From positions 1 to 24,262 of the forward strand of contig CAYRWY010000033.1 of assembly GCA_964427955.1 (NCBI GenBank): 24,262 nucleotides of DNA. Direction: 5' to 3'. How positions within the stretch are numbered: the first letter of the stretch is position 1; every line of letters begins with the position of its first letter. The notes under the pieces were generated by a model. The model searched no databases. It was not told the origin of the DNA and worked only from the letters and a program-made list of their open reading frames with translations. Positions 15,771-23,025 of this stretch are shown piece after piece. Source of the DNA: JACRBK01 sp964427955. GTDB lineage: Bacteria; Chloroflexota; Anaerolineae; Aggregatilineales; Aggregatilineaceae. A program made the position numbers and the translations under genes.

Positions 15771-16652
15771 ATGTCAATGATTGATCCCAGCCAGTTGTTC
15801 GAGTGGTGCCGCATTCCGGCTGAGGAATTGGAAAATCATCCGGCGGCCAAAGTCAAGATCAAGGTCCTGGAGACCCCGGACGACGTGCACCGCTGGACGG
15901 CGCGGGACATGGCCGACGAGGTGAAGGCGAATAACGCCGCCGGTCGCCCGACACGCTGGATTCTGCCCTGCGGCCCCACCAAACAGTATCCCTACTTCGC
16001 GCGTTACGTAAATACCGAGCGGATCAGCCTGCGGCAGGTGCACGTCTTTCACATGGACGACTGCCTTGACTGGGAAGGCCGCCACGTCCCGCTGGATCAC
16101 CCCTTCAGCTATCAGGGCTGGATGCGCCGCAATTTCTACGATCCCATCGATCCCCAGTTCGCCGTGCCGGAGGAGCAGCGTCACTTCCCCTCCGTCTACG
16201 ACCTGGACGGCCTGACGCGCGCGATTGAAGCGGTGGGCGGTGTGGATACTACTTACGGGGGCGTGGGTTATCGCGGCCACATCGCCTACAACGAGCCGCC
16301 GCGTTCGCCCTGGTATACCGTGACGCCGGAAGCGTTCCGCAACTCGAAGACGCGCATCCTGCACCTCAACGACGATACCCTGATCGCCGTCAGCCAGCGC
16401 ACCGTCGGCGGGCTGTCGCACCTCGTGCCGCCGATGGCGATCACGATGGGCATGAAAGACCTGCTTTCCGCCGGTCGCATTCGCCTGCTCTCGGACACCG
16501 GCCCCTGGAAACGCACCGTGATGCGAATGCTGCTTTTCGGACCGGTCACGACCGAGTACCCGGTGACGTTCGTGCAGGAGCATCCCGACGCCCTGATCGT
16601 GGTGGATCGTAACACGGTGATTCCGCCGCTGGAGGGGATCGGCAATGTCTGA
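15771..16652 (+). CDS. Divergent NagB-like sugar-phosphate isomerase/deaminase
   Basis: 293 residues, about 30-60 more than a classical NagB. The NagB fold is recognisable, but its motifs are altered. The phosphate loop is ILPCGPTKQYP instead of an ATGxSP type. The acid pair is HVFHMDDCLDW (D96, D97). The active-site loop is GGVGYRGHIAYNEP (163-176): H170 and E175 are kept, but the Asp that opens the sugar ring (E. coli D141) is Arg. A second motif, GGLSHLVPPMAITMG, follows. TAAGGAG at 15756-15762 lies 8 nt before ATG 15771, so I prefer this start over GTG 15762. It overlaps the kinase gene by 8 nt. It may act on a different amino-sugar phosphate, or be a lactonase-like or isomerase variant. 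It is the second NagB homologue in this locus. Confidence 0.8.
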   Translation: MSMIDPSQLFEWCRIPAEELENHPAAKVKIKVLETPDDVHRWTARDMADEVKANNAAGRPTRWILPCGPTKQYPYFARYVNTERISLRQVHVFHMDDCLDWEGRHVPLDHPFSYQGWMRRNFYDPIDPQFAVPEEQRHFPSVYDLDGLTRAIEAVGGVDTTYGGVGYRGHIAYNEPPRSPWYTVTPEAFRNSKTRILHLNDDTLIAVSQRTVGGLSHLVPPMAITMGMKDLLSAGRIRLLSDTGPWKRTVMRMLLFGPVTTEYPVTFVQEHPDALIVVDRNTVIPPLEGIGNV

Positions 16653-17589
16653 TACCCCGCAGATTATCGTCGTGGGCAGCCACGCGCCGGGCTTGTTCCT
16701 GCGCGTGAAGCGCATTCCCCAGGCCGGTGAAACGGTCATCGGCTGGGATTACCAGGAGCCGGTGGACGGCGGCAAAGGCTCGAACCAGGCCATCGCGGCG
16801 TCCCGGCTGGGCGCGGCGGTGAGCTTCGTGGGCTGCGTTGGCCAGGATCGCATCGGCGACGATGGTGAGCGGTGGATGCGTGAAGCCGGGGTCGATACGC
16901 GCTGCCTGCGCCGGAGCGCGTCCACGGCCAGCGGCGTGGGCTTCATCATCCTGAACGACGACGGTGTGCCCGCGATGGTGACGTCGCTGGGAGCCAACGC
17001 CGAACTGACCACGGGCGACATCGACGGGGCTTTGGTGCAGTATCCCGACGCGGCAGTGCTGCTGACGCAGTTCGAGATCGATCCGGAAATGGCGCTGTAT
17101 GCGGCGCGTGCGGCCCGGCAGCGCGGCCTGATCACGATCGTGAATCCGGCCCCTGCGCCCGCGATGCCCCTCACGGGACTGGACGCGGCCTCGATCCTCA
17201 CGCCGAACGAGTCCGAAGCCAAAGTGCTGCTGGGCCTGGACCCGGATGCCCCCCTGAAGCCGCTGGATCTCGCCCGGCGCTTGCGTGAGCACAGCGGCGT
17301 CGATCAACTGATCGTCACGCTCGGAGATCAGGGGATCGTCGGGGCGGATGCGTCGGGCCTGTGGGAAATGAAGCCGCCTGGCATCGACGTCGTCGATACC
17401 AGCGGCGCCGGCGATGTCTTTTGCGCGGCCCTGGCGGTCAAGTTAGCGGAAGGCCACTCCATCAAAGACGCTGCTGGTTGGGCCTGCGCGGCGGCCACTC
17501 TCTCTGTTTCTAAAGCTGGGACTATTCCGGCTTTCCCCACTCGTGTCGGGGTGGAGCGTTTTTTAGGTCTCCGAGGAGGTGAAGCATAG
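16645..17589 (+). CDS. PfkB-family (ribokinase-like) sugar kinase
   Basis: 314 residues, a normal ribokinase size. The substrate motif GGKGSNQA is at 42-49, with NPAP at 167-170 and TPNE at 186-189. The DTSGAGD signature is at 251-257, with D257 as catalytic base and the anion hole beside it. ATP-dependent phosphorylation of an imported sugar, sugar acid or nucleoside is expected. Ribokinase-type GGKGSNQA fits a furanose, 2-keto-acid or amino-sugar substrate, but the family is too broad to say more. ATG 16645 overlaps the divergent NagB by 8 nt, so kinase and isomerase are likely made together. It is followed by a 79-bp gap before the transporter genes, where I see no strong promoter. Confidence 0.88.
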   Translation: MSDTPQIIVVGSHAPGLFLRVKRIPQAGETVIGWDYQEPVDGGKGSNQAIAASRLGAAVSFVGCVGQDRIGDDGERWMREAGVDTRCLRRSASTASGVGFIILNDDGVPAMVTSLGANAELTTGDIDGALVQYPDAAVLLTQFEIDPEMALYAARAARQRGLITIVNPAPAPAMPLTGLDAASILTPNESEAKVLLGLDPDAPLKPLDLARRLREHSGVDQLIVTLGDQGIVGADASGLWEMKPPGIDVVDTSGAGDVFCAALAVKLAEGHSIKDAAGWACAAATLSVSKAGTIPAFPTRVGVERFLGLRGGEA

Positions 17590-17668
17590 GCGCACAGAAT
17601 CAAGGGGTAAAAGGCATTGCCAGCGTTCTTAGTAAAATGATCCGTTCTGAGTCATCTGGAGGAAGATC

Positions 17669-18949
17669 ATGAGGATGCGTCGTTTGATTACGGTGAGCAT
17701 GATGTTGGTCATTGTTTTGGCCCTCGTGCTGGCCGGGAATGTTTCTGCCCGTCAGGGTGGAGAACTGACTGTCACGTACATGCAGTCAGGAACGTACGAC
17801 AAGGCCGCTGAAGAACTCGCGGCGAAGTTCGAAGCAGAAACTGGGGTCAAAGTCACAGTGGTTTCCTTCCCCTGGGCCGATCTGCGCCAAAACAACACCA
17901 CCGATCTGTTGACGGGTACCGGTGAGTACGATGTCATGAGCGGTGGGTATTATCTGGCCGACGTCTACGAATACCTTGAGCCGCTCACCAAGTATATCGC
18001 GGATTCCAATTACGCCGAAGGCATGATCCCTGGCTTGATGGACCCCGGTCGTTCGGAGTGGTACAAGGGCGAGCAGATCGGCATTCCGTATGGCATCGAC
18101 GCCTACGGCCTGATGGTCAACAATGAACTGCTGGCGCAGGCCGGTGTCGAGCCGAACTTCGCCACCTGGGACGACGTGTTGGCCGCCTGCAAAGTGATCG
18201 AAGAGAAACTGCCCGACATCGCGTGCTTGAGCTATCCCTCGGCCCAGCCCGAACAGGCCCCGACCTTCTTCATCGGGACCTACGATGGGACCTACATCAA
18301 CAAAGACGGCCAGTACGAACTGGTCGTGGACAAAGCCGTCGCGGCGGCTAATGTCGTGAGCCAGATTTGGGGCTACTTGCCTCCCGACGGCCAGGCCCTG
18401 AGCTTCGAGGAAGCGGGACAGGTCTTCATGGATGGCAAGTCGGCGATGCTGGCGACGTGGCCCAGCTTCGTCACGACGGCGCTGGATAATCCCGAAACCA
18501 GCGGCGTCTATGGCAAGTGGAGCCAGGTCCCGTTCCCCGGCCCCGGCTTCCCCTGGTTGAGCCTGTGGCAGATGTTCATCCCCAAGACGACCAAGGACAA
18601 AGATGCCGCCTTCAAGTGGATTCAGGAATTCGCTGGCGAAGCGAATGCCAAAGACTGGTACGTGAAGTACGGCATTGGCTCAGTCTGGCAGTCCACCTAT
18701 GAAGATGCCGATCTGGCTGCCCAGCACGCCCACCAGTGGCCCGCGCTGACCGGCGACTTCGCCCGCGCGAAGAACCCGCCGCTGAGCGGTGAAGCCCAGG
18801 ACTTCCTGGCGGCCACGTTGATCGAAATCGCCACCGGTCAGAAGTCGGCGGAAGATGGCATTGCCGCCGTCAACGACAAGTGGAAGACTATCCCGGTGCC
18901 GTCTTCGATTCTCGAAGTCGCCGTCGCCGCGGGTTTCCAGGCCCAGTAG
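17669..18949 (+). CDS. CUT1 ABC transporter sugar-binding protein
   Basis: 426 residues of the extracellular sugar-binding type (SBP_bac_1). A basic n-region (MRMRRL) and a hydrophobic stretch to about residue 22 form a Sec signal. A likely signal-peptidase site follows VSA around residue 27. There is no lipobox cysteine, so the protein is not anchored as a typical lipoprotein, which is unusual for a Gram-positive-like or Chloroflexota binding protein and may imply retention in a periplasm-like space. The mature part shows KAAEELAAKFEAETGVKVTV, a WADLRQNNTTDLLTG segment, and VWGSA-like C-terminal helices. GGAGGAAGATC precedes ATG 17669. It begins the transporter set. The expected ligand is a mono- or oligosaccharide; the neighbouring genes argue for an amino-sugar compound (inference). 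Confidence 0.9.
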   Translation: MRMRRLITVSMMLVIVLALVLAGNVSARQGGELTVTYMQSGTYDKAAEELAAKFEAETGVKVTVVSFPWADLRQNNTTDLLTGTGEYDVMSGGYYLADVYEYLEPLTKYIADSNYAEGMIPGLMDPGRSEWYKGEQIGIPYGIDAYGLMVNNELLAQAGVEPNFATWDDVLAACKVIEEKLPDIACLSYPSAQPEQAPTFFIGTYDGTYINKDGQYELVVDKAVAAANVVSQIWGYLPPDGQALSFEEAGQVFMDGKSAMLATWPSFVTTALDNPETSGVYGKWSQVPFPGPGFPWLSLWQMFIPKTTKDKDAAFKWIQEFAGEANAKDWYVKYGIGSVWQSTYEDADLAAQHAHQWPALTGDFARAKNPPLSGEAQDFLAATLIEIATGQKSAEDGIAAVNDKWKTIPVPSSILEVAVAAGFQAQ

Positions 18950-18967
18950 TGTTGCTGTGAGTTAGTC

Positions 18968-19009
18968 CCTGGGTTCAGGACTAGACCACCCCCTGGTTCT
19001 GGACCCAGG
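18968..19009 (+). other. mRNA hairpin between binding-protein and permease genes
   Basis: CCTGGGTTCAG (18968-18978) pairs with CTGGACCCAGG (18999-19009) over 11 bp with one G-U pair. ACCA/TGGT pairs within the loop. No T-tract follows, so it is not a standard Rho-independent terminator. A hairpin here fits the usual way of making more binding protein than permease (transcript stabilisation or partial stop), as in mal-type operons. Confidence 0.5.
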
Positions 19010-19050
19010 ACTCCAGGTAACAGTAGAAATGATAGGCGGATACAACCCCT

Positions 19051-19995
19051 ATGACGACTGACCACTTGCTTGAAGAACGACCCATCTCGCGCTGGGAGAT
19101 CGCCAAAGACTATCTGGCCGAAAATGGGATGCTGGTGCTGTTCCTGCTGCCAGCCGTCCTCATCTTGATCATTACCCAGGGCTACCCGCTGGCCTATTCG
19201 GCCTACTTCTCCCTCCGCGACTGGACGTTGGCCCGATCCCCCCATCCCGGTCCTTACATCGGCCTGGATAATTACACCCGGGCATTTGACGATACCGTAT
19301 TTACGGGGGCGGTGGATACCACTGTGACCTTTGCGGTGGCGGCGACTTTTTTTGAGCTGGTCGTTGGCTTCACACTGGCCTACCTGACGGTGGGCGAGAG
19401 TTTTTGGCTGCAAATCAGCCGCACGATCCTGATTATGCCGATGGTGATCGCGCCGGTGGCCGTGGGGACGATGTGGCGGATGATGTACAGCGCCCGCGCC
19501 GGGCTGCTCAATTACTTGTTGAGTCAGGTCGGGATTCACGGCCCGGACTGGCTGGGCGACCCGACGGTCGCCTTGAACTCGCTCATTATTGTAGACGTCT
19601 GGGAATGGTCCCCGTTCGTGATGGTGATTTATGCGGCAGCCCTGACGGCGCTGCCCCGGGAACCCTTCCGGGCGGCGACGGTCGATGGGGCCTCGCGCTG
19701 GCAGATTTTCCGTCACATTACGGTTCCGCTGCTGATGCCGGTCACGCTGCTAGTCCTGATGTTCCGGTTGATCGACACCTTGCTCACCCTGGACATTGTC
19801 GTCACGACGAGTTTTGGCGGGCCGGGCTTCAGAACCTATACGCTCAGCTTCTGGATTTACCAGCAGGGGCTGCGCTACTTCAACATCAGCTATTCCGCCG
19901 CTACCTCGTGGATTCTACTCGTCGCCTGTTTGCTGATCGCGACCGTCTTGCTGGTGGTGCGCCAGCGTGTAACGCATTGGCAGGGAACCCTGTGA
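19051..19995 (+). CDS. CUT1 ABC transporter permease, MalF/UgpA-like
   Basis: 314 residues, six predicted membrane segments. The first is near residues 28-50 (MLVLFLLPAVLILIITQGYPLAYS). The others include TVTFAVAATFFELVVGFTLAY and the C-terminal ATSWILLVACLLIATVLLVV. The EAA loop that contacts the ATPase is present as ALPREPFRAATVDGASRWQIFRHITVPLL. It forms the membrane channel with the next permease. Start ATG 19051 has only a modest AGGCGG upstream. It ends in TGATG, sharing one base with the next start. The neighbouring binding protein and MsmK-like ATPase make a complete importer. Confidence 0.9.
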   Translation: MTTDHLLEERPISRWEIAKDYLAENGMLVLFLLPAVLILIITQGYPLAYSAYFSLRDWTLARSPHPGPYIGLDNYTRAFDDTVFTGAVDTTVTFAVAATFFELVVGFTLAYLTVGESFWLQISRTILIMPMVIAPVAVGTMWRMMYSARAGLLNYLLSQVGIHGPDWLGDPTVALNSLIIVDVWEWSPFVMVIYAAALTALPREPFRAATVDGASRWQIFRHITVPLLMPVTLLVLMFRLIDTLLTLDIVVTTSFGGPGFRTYTLSFWIYQQGLRYFNISYSAATSWILLVACLLIATVLLVVRQRVTHWQGTL

Positions 19996-20867
19996 TGATG
20001 AACGAACGTATTCCAAACGAGCGCATAGACCGGGCTTTAGGAATCTTGGCGGGTGTGATGCGGGCGATCCTGGTGCTCGCCTGCCTGATCGTCATTACGA
20101 CCCCCTTCGTCTTTCTATTTTTGAACAGTGTCAAGCCGCCCAACGAGTTTTTGGCGTCTCCGATCAAGATCATCCCCAGCCATTTCACGCTGGAGCACTA
20201 TAAGGATGTGTTCGACAGCCACGAGGATACCCTGCGGTATCTGGAGAATTCGCTGGTGATCACGACGAGCACCACGTTATTCAGCCTGTTGATCGGCTCG
20301 ATGGCCGCTTACAGTCTCGCGCGCCTGAAGCTGCCTTTTCATCTCACGTCCATTATCGCGTTCATCTTTTTGGTGGTGCGCTTTTATCCCAAGATTACCG
20401 TGGCGCTGCCCTATTTCATCCTCATGCGCGATTTCCACCTCCTGGATACCCGCTGGGCGGTGATCATCGCCCACGTGAGTCTGACGCTGCCGTTCACCGT
20501 CTGGCTGATGCTGACCTTTTTCAGCGATCTCCCGAAAGAGTTGGAGCAGTCGGCCATGCTCGACGGGTGCAACCCCTGGCAGCGTTTTACCAAGATCATT
20601 CTTCCGCTCACCGCCCCCGCGCTCGTCGCAGCGGCGATTTTGACGGCGCTGCTGTCGTGGAACGAATTCCTGATGGCGGCCACCGTCGCCCCGCATGATG
20701 CCAAGACGCTGCCTGTGCGGATTTCGGCGTTCATTACTGACAAAGGGATTTTGTGGGGACCAATGTCGGCCATGAGTACGGTGATTATCGTCCCGATGAT
20801 GTTGTTTGCGTTGTTTGCGCAGCGCTATCTGGTACGTGGTCTTACGCTTGGCGCAGTGAAAGGATAA
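19995..20867 (+). CDS. CUT1 ABC transporter permease, MalG/UgpE-like
   Basis: 290 residues. Membrane segments run from about 19-41 (VMRAILVLACLIVITTPFVF) to IVPMMLFALFAQRYL near the end. The EAA loop reads LPKELEQSAMLDGCNPWQRFTKIILPL. The C-terminal YLVRGLTLGAVKG is the classical MalG-type ending. ATG at 19995 or 19998 (tandem ATGATG) both follow the stop of the first permease; I use the first, which gives a one-base overlap. Its last codons contain AAAGGA, which also serves as ribosome binding site for the ATPase gene. Second half of the heterodimeric channel. Confidence 0.9.
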   Translation: MMNERIPNERIDRALGILAGVMRAILVLACLIVITTPFVFLFLNSVKPPNEFLASPIKIIPSHFTLEHYKDVFDSHEDTLRYLENSLVITTSTTLFSLLIGSMAAYSLARLKLPFHLTSIIAFIFLVVRFYPKITVALPYFILMRDFHLLDTRWAVIIAHVSLTLPFTVWLMLTFFSDLPKELEQSAMLDGCNPWQRFTKIILPLTAPALVAAAILTALLSWNEFLMAATVAPHDAKTLPVRISAFITDKGILWGPMSAMSTVIIVPMMLFALFAQRYLVRGLTLGAVKG

Positions 20868-20872
20868 TTCCG

Positions 20873-21949
20873 ATGGCAACCGTTGAATTGCGGAATCTCA
20901 GCAAACGTTTCCGAAATGTGCTCGCCGTGCGCGACGTGAATCTCACCATTCAGGACGAAGAATTTGTGTCGCTGCTCGGCCCATCGGGGTGCGGCAAAAC
21001 CACGACCTTGAACATGATCGCAGGACTTGAGAAGCCCACCAGCGGCCAGATTTTGATCGATGGTCGCCCGGTCACCTATGTACCGGCTGCCAAACGCAAT
21101 ATCGCGATGGTGTTTCAGAATTATGCCCTGTGGCCGCACATGACCGTGTACAAAAACATGGCGTTTGCCCTCAAAATCCGCAAGACGGATAAGCAGACGA
21201 TGGACACGCGCATCCGCGAGGCCGCCCAGGCGCTGGGGATTTCGGAACTGCTCGACCGCTATCCGCGCCAGCTCTCAGGCGGGCAGCGCCAGCGTGTGGC
21301 GTTGGGACGGGCCATCGTGCGCGATCCGCGCGTCTTTTTGCTGGACGAGCCGCTGAGCAACTTGGACGCGGTGCTCCGGGTGCAGACCCGTGCCGAGTTG
21401 AAAATGCTGTTCAACCGGCTGCAAACCACCGCGATCTACGTCACCCACGATCAGTCCGAAGCCATGACCATGAGCGACCGGATCGCGATCTTCCGCAATG
21501 GCGAACTTCAGCAGGTCGATACCCCGTTGAATATTTACTATTCACCGGCCAATCAGTTCGTCGCCGGGTTCGTGGGCAACCCGCCCATGAATTTCATGAA
21601 TGCCACGATCACGCCGGAAGGCAAGCTGGCGATCTTCCAGTCTTTGATCGACGTCCCGCCAGACTTCGATCACCGGGACTATATTCAGAAACCGGTGATT
21701 GTAGGCATCCGGCCTGAAGAAATCCGATTGACAGGCGCGGGCAGTTTCAGCGGCGTTGCCAAAGTGGTGGAACATTTCGGATCGAGCGTGTTGTGTTACG
21801 TTGAGCTGAACGACCAGTTGATCAAGGTGCAGTCGGAAGCCAGTAAAGACATCACGTTAGGTCAGAATATCCGCCTGGACTTTTTACCGCAGCATCTTTA
21901 TTTGTTTGAATTCGAAACTGGAACAGCCCTTCGTACCCCAAAACTCTGA
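20873..21949 (+). CDS. MsmK/MalK-like ATPase of the CUT1 sugar importer
   Basis: 358 residues. Walker A GPSGCGKTT at 36-44, Q-loop FQNYALWPHM at 81-90, signature LSGGQRQR at 134-141, Walker B VFLLDEP at 154-160, and switch histidine H192. A C-terminal TOBE-type beta domain follows (from about residue 240), as in MalK/UgpC/MsmK proteins. ATG 20873 lies 8 nt after AAAGGA, which overlaps the end of the upstream permease. It powers uptake by the two permeases, and the complete four-gene importer is present. Longer readings upstream cross the permease gene and are rejected. Confidence 0.93.
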   Translation: MATVELRNLSKRFRNVLAVRDVNLTIQDEEFVSLLGPSGCGKTTTLNMIAGLEKPTSGQILIDGRPVTYVPAAKRNIAMVFQNYALWPHMTVYKNMAFALKIRKTDKQTMDTRIREAAQALGISELLDRYPRQLSGGQRQRVALGRAIVRDPRVFLLDEPLSNLDAVLRVQTRAELKMLFNRLQTTAIYVTHDQSEAMTMSDRIAIFRNGELQQVDTPLNIYYSPANQFVAGFVGNPPMNFMNATITPEGKLAIFQSLIDVPPDFDHRDYIQKPVIVGIRPEEIRLTGAGSFSGVAKVVEHFGSSVLCYVELNDQLIKVQSEASKDITLGQNIRLDFLPQHLYLFEFETGTALRTPKL

Positions 21950-21971
21950 GCATGTGGGGGCGTCAAATAAC

Positions 21972-22012
21972 AGACATCTCACCGGGCCTGAAAACAGCCG
22001 GGCGAGATGTCT
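21972..22012. terminator. Hairpin at end of the sugar operon, possibly a bidirectional terminator
   Basis: AGACATCTC (21972-21980) pairs perfectly with GAGATGTCT (22004-22012). The CCGG-rich inner part, CCGGGC and GCCGGG, can add pairs. It sits between the ATPase gene (+) and a minus-strand permease remnant, so it can serve both strands. No T-run follows on the + strand, so termination is only probable. Confidence 0.55.
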
Positions 22013-22016
22013 ACGC

Positions 22017-22322
22017 TTATTCCTTCGCGATGCGAACGTTCAGCATGACGGCCAGGATAATGATGACCCCGGCCACGGCATCTTGAAGGGAGGGCAACAC
22101 GACCCGCAAGTTCATGAGATTACTGAGTGATGCAAAGCTCAGGACGCCGAGAAATGCATGTCGAATGCTGCCGCGTCCTCCGGCCATGCTTACCCCACTT
22201 ACCACCACCGCGGCGATGGATTGCAGCAGGTAGTTGTCATTGAGCACCGGGGTGACATACCCGGTGCGGCACAGGTACAGATAACCGGCCAGCCCCGAAA
22301 GCACTCCGGCTAACGTATACAC
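22017..22322 (-). pseudogene. RbsC-type (BPD_transp_2) sugar permease, C-terminal remnant
   Basis: About 101 codons encode the C-terminal membrane part of an RbsC-like permease: VYTLAGVLSGLAGYLYL, the conserved NYLLQSIAAVVVSGVSMAGGRGS, and a final VAGVIIILAVMLNV. Normal proteins are about 320-340 residues and read through the membrane, but here the frame upstream (beyond 22322) is broken. The minus-strand sequence around 22335-22385 encodes SLTVSGATLLITGG in another frame, which resembles the N-terminal MTLVIITGG part of such permeases. This suggests internal deletion and frameshift. No ATPase or binding-protein partner is present. It is a relic of a second, unrelated importer family. Confidence 0.7.
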
Positions 22323-22570
22323 CCAGACTAACCAGCAGTCCTGAGAGGCGCGCCGCCCGTAATGAGCAGCGTGGCTCCAGAGACGGTCAGCGAGGTGACT
22401 GGCGGGTCACCACGACCACCACGCCAATCAGTACCTTTTAGGGATACTTGGGCCGTCTTCCCCCACAACCATCGGGTTGGCCTGATCACCCGGTTATGAA
22501 GCGACGGAGTAACCACAAGGGCACTTACTGATCCTGGCACAAATAGCTAAACTTTTTGCCAGCGATATTT

Positions 22571-22848
22571 ACCTCACCTCTGGCCCCTCTCCAACTTGCC
22601 TGGTTCAGGGGCGGACAGGCAGGTCAAAAACATTGAGCACGCAGGAATTCGCGGTGTTTTACCTCACCCCCCGACCCCCTCTCCACCCGGTGGCGAGGGG
22701 GAGCGGCGCCGTGGAAACGTCGTGGTAGGGGCGCTGCTTGCCGCGCCCGGCTTTGAAAAAATGAAAATTGTCTCTCAAAGAATCCTGGTTCTCAATGCCT
22801 GTCCGCCCCTGAAAACTTGCCTGGGGAGGGGCCAGGGGGTGGGGGTGG
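22571..22848. repeat. MITE-like element with long imperfect inverted repeats, about 278 bp
   Basis: The arms at 22571-22621 and 22796-22848 are imperfect inverted copies. Within them TTCAGGGGCGGACAGGCA (22604-22621) and TGCCTGTCCGCCCCTGAA (22796-22813) match perfectly over 18 bp. Outward, CTGGCCCCTCTCC mirrors GGGGAGGGGCCAG. The core contains a CCCCGACCCCCTCTCC stretch, typical of dispersed C-rich repeats in this kind of genome. No coding capacity is visible. The rest of the gap 22323-23025, apart from the candidate promoter at 22937-22965 and the damaged permease trace near 22335-22385, shows nothing recognisable. Confidence 0.65.
22675..22701. repeat. Compact C-rich/G-rich stem-loop in the MITE core
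   Basis: CCCCCTC (22675-22681) pairs with GAGGGGG (22695-22701), and CCACC pairs with GGTGG inside the loop. The result is a nearly continuous hairpin of 12 pairs, like REP/BIME-type dispersed repeats. Function unknown. Confidence 0.5.
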
Positions 22849-22936
22849 ATCGATCAGTAGCCTTGAAAAAGTTAGGTCAGTGTCAGTAACAATATGGCAG
22901 AAGAGACTGAAAAGACAGATAGGTGTCATGCCTTTC

Positions 22937-22965
22937 TTGTTCGCAGATCAATCTTGCATTATGCT
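22937..22965 (+). promoter_or_regulatory. Weak candidate promoter upstream of the beta-helix gene
   Basis: TTGTTC (22937-22942), a 17-nt spacer, then TATGCT (22960-22965), about 60 nt before the preferred start at 23026. Each hexamer matches consensus at only four positions, so this is suggestive only. Confidence 0.3.
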
Positions 22966-23025
22966 AGGGGTGTAGAATGCGCGTATTACCTCCGCATTAT
23001 TATTAGTGGGGATTTTCTCAACAAT

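Noticed and set aside
21972..22012. Riboswitch or CRISPR-like structure at the operon end
   Set aside because: There is only one hairpin, with no repeat-spacer pattern and no conserved riboswitch motifs. No CRISPR array, tRNA or rRNA gene was recognised anywhere in the window.
22894..23025. Start of the beta-helix gene at 22894
   Set aside because: The first 44 codons are not a signal peptide, and ATG 23026 begins a normal one. The candidate promoter also lies inside the extended region.
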